Assembly (NCBI GenBank): GCA_024654065.1
Contig: JANLIQ010000055.1
Coordinates: forward strand, 1 to 11,581
DNA length: 11,581 bases
Reading direction: 5' to 3'
Source of the DNA: Candidatus Berkelbacteria bacterium
Lineage (GTDB): Bacteria; Patescibacteriota; UBA1384; 2-12-FULL-50-11
The position numbers were made by a program, and so were the translations under genes. Under the pieces are notes generated by a model. That model had not been told where the DNA came from and made no database searches. It worked only from the letters and a program-made list of their open reading frames with translations. Shown piece after piece: positions 5,913-11,038 of the stretch (its first letter is position 1; every line of letters starts with the position of its first letter).

Positions 5913-6716
5913 ATGGCTTTACCAACCCTCATTGAATTAGCAGACTCGGGAGCTCATTACGGACACCACCCTTCTTTTGTTTTTCCCAAAGCAAAGCGTT
6001 TTGTATACGGAGTCCGTCAAAATGTTGCTTTAATAGATTTGGGAAAGACATTAGAGCTTTTAACAGAAGCACAAAAGGTTATTGCCGCTAATCGCTCTGA
6101 GGGTAAAACCGTTTTGTTTGTCGGTACTCGACGTGGGGTTAAGGAAATTGTTAAAAGAGTTGCGGAAACAGTTGGCGAACCTTATGTAACCGAGCGATGG
6201 TTGGGCGGATTTTTGACTAATTTTGAAAGTATTCACGAGAATATTAAGAAAATGAACGAGTTAGATGAGTACTTGGCTGGTGATCAGTCGAAGAGTCTAT
6301 CTAAAATAGAAAGACTCCGCGCTACCAATAAACTAGCACGTTACCATCGTTTCTTAGCCGGAGTTACTAAGCTTAACGCTAAACCTTCTTTAATGGTGAT
6401 GGCTAGCGCTAGCGAGGATAAGATCGCCCTTCTAGAGGCTAATATGCAGGGTATTCCGGTCATCGCTATCTGCGATACTGATACTAATCCAGACAAGATC
6501 ACCTACCCGATTCCTGCTAATGACGATGCCGCTAAAGCAGTTGAACTTATTTTACAGGCATTGGTTTCCTCACCCGCTAAAGAAAAGAGAGTAGCGACAC
6601 CCGTGTCGGAAAGCGTAGGGGAAGAGCCTAAAAAAGAAGCAAAACCTAAGAGCAAAAAGGTAGAAAAGAAAGTTGCTAAAGTCGCAGTAAAAAAGATAAC
6701 AAAAAAGAAAAAATAA
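5913..6716 (+). CDS. rpsB: 30S ribosomal protein S2 with lysine-rich C-terminal tail
   Basis: S2 sits on the back of the small subunit. The 267 residues match the family: GAHYGHHPSFVFPKAKRFVYG at the N-terminus (13-33), VLFVGTRR (67-74), RWLGGFLTNF (95-104), the helical hairpin at about 105-150, GIPVIAICDTDTNPD (180-194) and IPANDDA (200-206). After about residue 218 the conserved domain ends and a 49-residue tail rich in Lys, Ala, Val and Glu follows (for example KKVEKKVAKVAVKK). The tail is probably disordered and may contact rRNA; that is inference. The gene follows rpmE by 2 bases and is followed by tsf after 1 base, the standard rpsB-tsf pairing. The A-rich 3' end just before tsf lacks an SD, so tsf translation may depend on coupling. 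Confidence 0.97.
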   Translation: MALPTLIELADSGAHYGHHPSFVFPKAKRFVYGVRQNVALIDLGKTLELLTEAQKVIAANRSEGKTVLFVGTRRGVKEIVKRVAETVGEPYVTERWLGGFLTNFESIHENIKKMNELDEYLAGDQSKSLSKIERLRATNKLARYHRFLAGVTKLNAKPSLMVMASASEDKIALLEANMQGIPVIAICDTDTNPDKITYPIPANDDAAKAVELILQALVSSPAKEKRVATPVSESVGEEPKKEAKPKSKKVEKKVAKVAVKKITKKKK

Positions 6717-6717
6717 A

Positions 6718-7170
6718 ATGGCAAACGTTGAATTAATAAAAAAACTTCGGTCTCAAACAGGTTTGGGTATGCATGACATCAAAAAAGCCCTTGACGAAGC
6801 AAATGATAACGAAGTCAACGCCATAGCATTGTTGAAGGAGTGGGGGCTATCAACTGTCGCCAAAAAAGCCGATCGAGCGACTTCTCAAGGACTAGTCGAG
6901 TCGTATGTTCATGGCGGTCGTCTTGGCGCGTTGGTTGAAGTCAACTGCGAAACTGATTTTGTTGCTCGTAATGATGAATTTAAGACTTTTGTTAAAGACA
7001 TCGCCATGCAAGTTGCTTCGATGAATCCAGAGAATATTGATGAACTACTCAAACAGGACTACTTCCGTGACCCGTCACAAACAATTCAGGATTTACTCAA
7101 CGAAACCATCACCAAGATCGGTGAAAACATCAAAATCTCCAGGATCTCTCGCTTTGAACTCGGTAATTAG
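6718..7170 (+). CDS. tsf: Translation elongation factor Ts, short form
   Basis: EF-Ts exchanges GDP for GTP on EF-Tu. The 150 residues contain the N-terminal UBA-like domain (about 1-40, with VELIKKLRSQTGLGMHDIKKAL) that contacts EF-Tu. The first core subdomain follows, with LVEVNCETDFVARNDEF at 72-88; its Thr-Asp-Phe-Val (79-82) is the element that disturbs the Mg2+/nucleotide site. E. coli EF-Ts has 283 residues and two core subdomains plus a coiled coil; this one keeps one core unit and ends ISRFELGN. That is even shorter than the 196-residue Thermus form and would need dimerisation if it works similarly (inference). It follows rpsB by 1 base. No terminator is obvious in the 12 bases separating it from the convergent gene ending at 7183. 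Confidence 0.96.
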   Translation: MANVELIKKLRSQTGLGMHDIKKALDEANDNEVNAIALLKEWGLSTVAKKADRATSQGLVESYVHGGRLGALVEVNCETDFVARNDEFKTFVKDIAMQVASMNPENIDELLKQDYFRDPSQTIQDLLNETITKIGENIKISRISRFELGN

Positions 7171-7182
7171 GGATAGTTTGGA

Positions 7183-7449
7183 TTAGCGCTTAGTTTTGAG
7201 CTGGGCGATCTCTTTGTCGTGCTGATTAACCCGTTCGTCAAGGGTATCAATTCTGTAGGTGGCAACCAGGCGCTCCTGATCCATCCTGTCGGACGCTATT
7301 ACGAGTTTATCGAGCGCTTCCATGACAGCAAGACGGAAGTTTTGAAGGTCGTCTTTCAACTCAGTCTTAACATCTGATAACTCAGTCTTGATATCCGACA
7401 ACTGCCGATCGTGTCGGAGAAGTTTTTCGTAAATTCTGTCTTTTGGCAT
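7183..7449 (-). CDS. Small coiled-coil protein, unknown function
   Basis: This 88-residue protein is almost entirely charged and helical. Residues about 5-40 show heptad-like repeats, including the near-duplicate pair SDIKTEL and SDVKTEL (18-31). A less charged helix follows (FRLAVMEALDKLVIASDRMDQERLVATYRIDTLDERV) and then another coiled coil to the end. No signal peptide, membrane segment or cysteine is visible. CPR genomes hold many small proteins of this style with a LDKLxxxxxRxDQER core followed by coiled coil (impression, not searched). They may multimerise or act as adaptors, but no function is established. It is divergent from the MNT gene at 7557 and convergent with tsf, and it has its own candidate promoter. 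Its orientation breaks the otherwise collinear tsf-frr block. Confidence 0.75.
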   Translation of the reverse strand: MPKDRIYEKLLRHDRQLSDIKTELSDVKTELKDDLQNFRLAVMEALDKLVIASDRMDQERLVATYRIDTLDERVNQHDKEIAQLKTKR

Positions 7450-7458
7450 AGTGATATT

Positions 7459-7487
7459 ACTATGATTTTTTAGCTGTCATCCGTCAA
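7459..7487 (-). promoter_or_regulatory. Candidate promoter of the coiled-coil gene
   Basis: On the minus strand TTGACG (7487-7482) is followed after 17 bases by CATAGT (7464-7459), a 5/6 -35 and a 4/6 -10. Initiation would fall near 7452, a few bases before the ATG at 7449, implying a leaderless or nearly leaderless mRNA. It shares the 107-base intergenic region with the plus-strand element at 7543. Confidence 0.5.
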
Positions 7488-7542
7488 GAACATATCTTTG
7501 TTCTTAACTGACCATATCTCCGGTACGCTCGACCCTGTTTGT

Positions 7543-7550
7543 GGTATCAT
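7543..7550 (+). promoter_or_regulatory. Extended -10 promoter of the MNT gene, predicted leaderless
   Basis: TGGTATCAT (TG 7543-7544 as read with the preceding T at 7542; hexamer TATCAT 7545-7550) is a good TGn extended -10. Counting 6-7 bases downstream puts initiation on the ATG at 7557. The -35 position (about 7522-7527, GGTACG) is poor, as is usual for extended -10 promoters. The same TTGTGGTA octamer precedes the mscS ATG at the identical 18-base distance. Confidence 0.55.
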
Positions 7551-7556
7551 TTGGCT

Positions 7557-7850
7557 ATGTTAAAAAGCGATATTCAAGCAATCCGCTCGACTGTTTCATC
7601 TAGGCCGGTTCGTTATGCGGCCGTTTTTGGGTCGAGAGCTCGAGGTGACAACACTGCCGACAGCGACTTCGACCTCTTGATTGATTATCTACCAGGGTAC
7701 AAATACTCCTTACTCGACATAGCCGATCTTAAACTAACTCTTGAAGAAAAACTTGGCCGGAGTGTGGATGTTGTCACACTGCCCGCGGCTCGCAAAAAAT
7801 TACTACCATTAATTATTAACGATCTAGAAGTTATAAAGGAATTAGACTAG
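7557..7850 (+). CDS. MNT-type minimal nucleotidyltransferase (MntA-like), orphan
   Basis: This 97-residue protein belongs to the minimal nucleotidyltransferase branch of the DNA polymerase beta superfamily. The signature is complete: Gly25-Ser26-R-A-R-Gly30, then Ser36-Asp37-x-Asp39 (the two metal-binding Asp) and a third acidic position Asp71 in GRSVDVVT. Well-studied relatives (MntA) act as antitoxins that add AMP to a neighbouring HEPN toxin (HepT). Here no HEPN gene is adjacent: the next gene is frr, 2 bases after the stop, and upstream lies a divergent coiled-coil gene. The start at 7557 is preferred over a TTG at 7539, which lies in the promoter. Active-site residues are intact, so it is probably an active transferase; the target is unknown. 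Confidence 0.9.
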   Translation: MLKSDIQAIRSTVSSRPVRYAAVFGSRARGDNTADSDFDLLIDYLPGYKYSLLDIADLKLTLEEKLGRSVDVVTLPAARKKLLPLIINDLEVIKELD

Positions 7851-7852
7851 GT

Positions 7853-8401
7853 ATGTCGATTTCTATCGTCAAACAAGAAATGGAGAAAGTTTTGCAATTG
7901 CTCGAAGGCGATCTGCGGACATTGCGCCCTGGGCGAGCCAGCGGTGAGCTAGTTGGAACGCTGCCAGTGGAATGTTACGGCAGTTCGATGCCGTTGAATC
8001 AGGTCGCGTCGATATCGGCCAACGAACAGGGGCAAATAATAATTGCACCGTTCGACAAAGGTGTTATAGCGGCCATTGACACCGCTATTCGTCAGAGCCA
8101 GCTCGGGTTTTCGGTCGTCAACGAAGGGGCCCAACTGCGCTTGAGCGTCCCGCCGTTATCCCAGGAAAGACGAGTGGAAATGGTTAAGTTAGTTGGTCAA
8201 AAAGGCGAGGCGGCCAGAATTCAATTACGACAATTACGGGGTGATGCCCACCAAAAAGCAACCAAGGAAAAATCTGCCGGTTCAATGCGTGAAGACGAAC
8301 TAAATCGCTTTACCAAAGAGATTGATGAAGCAATTGCTGGGTTCAATACAAAAGTTAAAGAATTAGTTGAGCGAAAAGAAAAAGAACTAATGACAGTTTA
8401 A
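7853..8401 (+). CDS. frr: Ribosome recycling factor
   Basis: RRF splits the post-termination ribosome together with EF-G so that subunits can be reused. The 182 residues match the family over the full usual length (about 185). They include RTLRPGRAS (22-30), the beta-rich domain II at about 31-104 with MPLNQVASIS and the conserved PPLSQERR (100-107), and the C-terminal helices of domain I with QLRQLRGDAHQKATKEK (124-140) and the acidic EDELNRFTKEID. The start lies 2 bases after the MNT stop. The stop overlaps the rseP start (TAATG). In most bacteria pyrH lies directly upstream of frr; here it does not. Confidence 0.97.
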   Translation: MSISIVKQEMEKVLQLLEGDLRTLRPGRASGELVGTLPVECYGSSMPLNQVASISANEQGQIIIAPFDKGVIAAIDTAIRQSQLGFSVVNEGAQLRLSVPPLSQERRVEMVKLVGQKGEAARIQLRQLRGDAHQKATKEKSAGSMREDELNRFTKEIDEAIAGFNTKVKELVERKEKELMTV

Positions 8402-9495
8402 TGCTTGTTACCTTTTTAGTGTTCCTTGTTGTTCTGGGAGTAATGGTTTTCGTTCATGAACTTGGGCATTTTTTAGTAGCCAAAAAGAGTGGAGTTAAAG
8501 TTGAAGAATTTGCCTTTGGCTTTCGACCAAGACTTTGGAGTAAAAAGATTGGTGAAACAACTTATGCGATAAATCTCATTCCACTAGGAGGTTACGTTAA
8601 AATGTTTGGTGAATCTGATGGTAAAACTGGGCCCAGGTCTTTTAAGTCCAAATCGCCCTCTTCTAAAGTCGCCATCCTTGTAGCAGGAGCAACAATGAAC
8701 CTTCTTATGGCTTGGGTAATTTTTACGATTTTGTTTATTACAGGGTTTCAACCATTTGCTCCTAATGCAGCGAGAAACCCATTTCTTTCCGAAAAACCTT
8801 CGACAGTTATCGCTAAGATTGTCCACGGTAGTCCAGCCGAGCTAAGTGGTTTTTGGCTTGACGATCAGCTGTTAGCGGTAAACGGTCAAAACCTGGAAGA
8901 TGGAACAGGATTTGTTGAAAAAATCCGTGCCCTTAATGGCCAACCTGCTACTGTAACAGTTAAACGTGGAGATCTAACTCTTGATCTAACTGTTACTCCT
9001 AGGATTAATCCTCCGTCTGGTCAGGGAGCAATCGGAGTTGCCGTTGGTCAAACGGGACAAGTTAGATCTCTTTGGTATAAGGCACCCATTGCTGCTCTTT
9101 ATGAAACCGGTCGAGTTATCGGAATCTCGGCAGTTGGATTTGTGGATTTTGTAAAGAATTTTGTTATTAAACAAGAAGTATCCGAAGATGTAACCGGCAT
9201 TGTCGGTGTTGGGGCACTAACAGGTGTGGCTAGACGAATGGGATTTGAATACTTAGCTCAGTTAGTAGCTTTAATATCAATTGGACTTGGTGTAGTTAAC
9301 TTAATGCCAATTTTACCGCTTGATGGCGGGCATATAGCGGTTTTGGCCTATGAAAAAGTTACACGTCGATCGTTAACCGAACGACAGTTTTCAATATTTG
9401 CTACCGCTGGATTAGCTTTTATCTTACTGATGTTTCTGGTGGTAACGTTAAAGGATTTTGTCCGTTTTGATGTAATTGGTAGACTTTTCTCATGA
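8401..9495 (+). CDS. rseP: RseP-type site-2 intramembrane zinc metalloprotease (M50B)
   Basis: This is a membrane-embedded protease that cuts transmembrane segments of regulatory or leftover signal peptides. The 364 residues contain the zinc motif His19-Glu20-x-x-His23 in the first TM helix, the conserved GFRPRLWSK and INLIPLGGYVKMFGE (58-71) and the second TM region (about 88-113). A PDZ domain lies at about 132-200 (GSPAELSGFWLDDQLLAVNG). The C-terminal membrane part has NLMPILPLDGGH (300-311), whose Asp308 completes the zinc site, and a last TM at about 331-350. There is one PDZ domain instead of the two of E. coli RseP (450 residues), as in many Gram-positive forms. It overlaps frr by 1 base (TAATG) and proS by 4 bases (ATGA). 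No RseA-like substrate or sigma factor is in this window. Confidence 0.95.
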   Translation: MLVTFLVFLVVLGVMVFVHELGHFLVAKKSGVKVEEFAFGFRPRLWSKKIGETTYAINLIPLGGYVKMFGESDGKTGPRSFKSKSPSSKVAILVAGATMNLLMAWVIFTILFITGFQPFAPNAARNPFLSEKPSTVIAKIVHGSPAELSGFWLDDQLLAVNGQNLEDGTGFVEKIRALNGQPATVTVKRGDLTLDLTVTPRINPPSGQGAIGVAVGQTGQVRSLWYKAPIAALYETGRVIGISAVGFVDFVKNFVIKQEVSEDVTGIVGVGALTGVARRMGFEYLAQLVALISIGLGVVNLMPILPLDGGHIAVLAYEKVTRRSLTERQFSIFATAGLAFILLMFLVVTLKDFVRFDVIGRLFS

Positions 9496-10715
9496 GACTA
9501 AGTCTGTTCTATACCAAAACCCGTCGCTCGATGGCATCTCAGGATTCTATTAACGCTTATTTATTAGAGAAAGCTGGCTTTATCAGCCAAGTTGCCGCCG
9601 GAGTTTACGCCTACTTGCCAATGGCAACTCGCTCCATGCAAAAAATCGAACAGATAATTCGAGAAGAAATGAATAATATCGGTGGGTCGGAAGTTATTTT
9701 TTCCGCTCTTCAACCAAAATCCACTTGGGAAAAATCTGGACGATGGGAAGATAAGAATTTCCGACAAATTGTCTATATGGATCCAGAAGCGGATATGACA
9801 TTCGGTGCTACACACGAGGAGCCGATGACAATCGTTGTTAAGCAGGGAGTGCAGTCATACCGAGATTTACCGGTGATCCTCTATCAATTTCAAACAAAGT
9901 TTCGTAAAGAGCTTCGGGCTAAATCTGGTCTCCTACGAGGTCGTGAATTTCGAATGAAGGATCTGTATAGTTTCCATCCTGACGAGAAAGCTCACCATGA
10001 GTTTTACGAAGAAGCAGCAAATGCATACCTTAAAGCTTTCAAACGTTTAGGGCTTGACGCCTATCGTGTAAAGGCAAGTGGGGGAATCTTCGGAGCGGAA
10101 CTTTCGGATGAATTCCAAGTCTTGTGTCAGACTGGTGAAGATGAAGTATTGATTGACCACAAAACCAAAACAGGTTTTAACAAAGAAGTTGAAGATCAAC
10201 TTAAGGCAATAGAAATAAAGAAGCTAGAGAGAGTAAAGACTATCGAAGTAGGGAACATTTTTCATCTCGGAACTAAATATACTGATGCGTTTGACCTAAA
10301 ATACCTAGATGCTTCGGGAATTCGCCAATCTGTTTGGATGGGTTCGTATGGTATTGGGATAAGTCGTTTATTAGGAACCCTGGCGGAATTGAATAACGAT
10401 GAGCATGGTTTGAAATTGCCTCGTCAGATTGCGCCTTTTGAAGTGGTTGTAATCGATCTTACGGACTCCAAGACAGGAACTAAAATTCACGATCAATTAG
10501 AAAAAACTGGCAGAGAAGTACTTCTAGATGATCGAGACGAAATGGCAGGTACTAAGCTAGTTGATGCCGATCTTATTGGCTACCCAATTCGTTTGGTTTA
10601 TAGCTCTAAAACCGCTCAAGAAGGCAAGGTTGAGATCAAGGAACGGAATAGTGGTAAGGTAACTTTGGTTGATCTCGAAGATGTCGTTAAACACGTCGAA
10701 CAACTTCTCTCTTGA
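9492..10715 (+). CDS. proS: Prolyl-tRNA synthetase, short form without editing domain
   Basis: ProRS charges tRNA(Pro) with proline. The 407 residues show the class II core: LPMATRSMQKIEQIIREEM (42-60, motif 1 region), GATHEEPMT (105-113), motif 2 FRKELRAKSGLLRGREFRMKDLYSFH (137-162) and motif 3 GSYGIGISRLLGTLAE (284-299). The C-terminal anticodon-binding domain is at about 312-407, starting PFEVVVIDL. Bacterial-type ProRS is normally about 570 residues because a ~180-residue INS editing domain that hydrolyses Ala-tRNA(Pro) lies between motifs 2 and 3. Here motifs 2 and 3 are only about 120 residues apart, so INS is absent. The start overlaps the rseP stop (ATGA). The TGA stop lies inside a TTGACA that may serve as the -35 of the next gene. 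Confidence 0.96.
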   Translation: MRLSLFYTKTRRSMASQDSINAYLLEKAGFISQVAAGVYAYLPMATRSMQKIEQIIREEMNNIGGSEVIFSALQPKSTWEKSGRWEDKNFRQIVYMDPEADMTFGATHEEPMTIVVKQGVQSYRDLPVILYQFQTKFRKELRAKSGLLRGREFRMKDLYSFHPDEKAHHEFYEEAANAYLKAFKRLGLDAYRVKASGGIFGAELSDEFQVLCQTGEDEVLIDHKTKTGFNKEVEDQLKAIEIKKLERVKTIEVGNIFHLGTKYTDAFDLKYLDASGIRQSVWMGSYGIGISRLLGTLAELNNDEHGLKLPRQIAPFEVVVIDLTDSKTGTKIHDQLEKTGREVLLDDRDEMAGTKLVDADLIGYPIRLVYSSKTAQEGKVEIKERNSGKVTLVDLEDVVKHVEQLLS

Positions 10716-10741
10716 CACGACCACTAACCTGTTGTTACTCT
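10712..10741 (+). promoter_or_regulatory. Candidate promoter of the small acidic-protein gene
   Basis: A perfect TTGACA at 10712-10717 overlaps the proS stop codon. After an 18-base spacer comes TACTCT (10736-10741), with TG in the extended position (10733-10734). The -10 hexamer matches only 3/6, but the consensus -35 plus TGn supports it. Initiation is expected near 10748, giving a 5' leader of about 57 bases, much longer than at other starts in this window. Confidence 0.5.
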
Positions 10742-10783
10742 GTAAAGAGATAAGTGCCCAAACAGGGCGGCAGATTTTTCTGC
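10735..10783 (+). promoter_or_regulatory. Folded leader: three tandem hairpins before the acidic gene
   Basis: Three inverted repeats follow one another. First, 10735-10753: TTA+CTCT pairs with AGAG+TAA across a GTAA (GNRA-type) loop, with one bulged A. Second, 10756-10768: GCCC-AAACA-GGGC. Third, 10770-10783: GCAGA-TTTT-TCTGC followed by TTT. Hairpins 2 and 3 lie fully in the predicted leader, ending 9 bases before the Shine-Dalgarno site. They could protect or regulate the mRNA, or hairpin 3 could be a weak terminator for proS. The pairings are seen; the role is inference. Confidence 0.5.
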
Positions 10784-10792
10784 TTTAAGAAT

Positions 10793-10799
10793 AAGGAGG
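10793..10799 (+). promoter_or_regulatory. Strong Shine-Dalgarno site, sets the start at 10805
   Basis: AAGGAGG lies 5 bases before the ATG at 10805, the strongest and best-placed ribosome site in the window. It favours 10805 over an in-frame GTG at 10754 that would run through the hairpins. Confidence 0.85.
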
Positions 10800-10804
10800 T
10801 TCAT

Positions 10805-10957
10805 ATGAATCCAGATGAAACACCTGCAGTAGATACGGAAGCAACCCCAGTAGTAGAGGGTGCCGAGACCCCAGAAGTCAAAGAAGGTGAAGACGACGAA
10901 ACTGCTGAAAAGCCAGTTGCCGAAGAAGGCGAAGCGCCTGAAGTACCTGCATTGTAG
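10805..10957 (+). CDS. Very acidic 50-residue protein, probably disordered, unknown function
   Basis: I do not recognise this protein. Of 50 residues, 17 are Asp or Glu (13 E, 4 D), 7 are Pro and only 2 are Lys. There is no Arg, Cys, His or aromatic residue, so the net charge is about -15 and a disordered state is likely. Short motifs recur: TPAV/TPVV/TPEV/APEV, each next to acidic residues. No signal peptide or TM is present. The gene stands alone, with its own candidate promoter overlapping the proS stop, a structured leader, a near-perfect Shine-Dalgarno site and an intrinsic terminator right after the stop. That arrangement suggests strong independent expression. Possible roles include a nucleic-acid-mimicking or chaperone-like polyanion or an ion/polyamine buffer; none is supported beyond composition. 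A short spurious ORF is possible but unlikely given the surrounding signals. Confidence 0.75.
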   Translation: MNPDETPAVDTEATPVVEGAETPEVKEGEDDETAEKPVAEEGEAPEVPAL

Positions 10958-10979
10958 AATTTACTTCTAAAACAAATTT

Positions 10980-11009
10980 GCCCCAATTGGAAACGAATGG
11001 GGCTTTTTT
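10980..11009 (+). terminator. Rho-independent terminator after the acidic gene
   Basis: GCCCCA at 10980-10985 pairs with TGGGGC at 10998-11003; with one bulged base, TT/AA extend the stem. A run of six T follows (11004-11009), then GTTT. It lies 22 bases after the stop of the acidic gene and before tpiA, and it is the only clear intrinsic terminator in the window. Confidence 0.88.
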
Positions 11010-11038
11010 GTTTGACTAAAACCATCTAATCTGAAGAT

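Noticed and set aside
286..7850. HEPN-like gene (286-672) and MNT gene (7557-7850) as one HEPN-MNT toxin-antitoxin system
   Set aside because: Such pairs are adjacent and usually overlapping; these are about 6.9 kb apart in different operons, so pairing is unsupported.
10754..10804. GTG start adding 17 residues to the acidic protein
   Set aside because: The added segment is basic and aromatic, unlike the rest, runs through hairpins, and has no SD, while 10805 has a near-perfect one.
10801..11025. Minus-strand Ser/Thr/Val-rich reading frame over the acidic gene
   Set aside because: It runs antisense through the acidic gene and the terminator hairpin, has low-complexity composition mirroring the acidic codons, and has no start signals.
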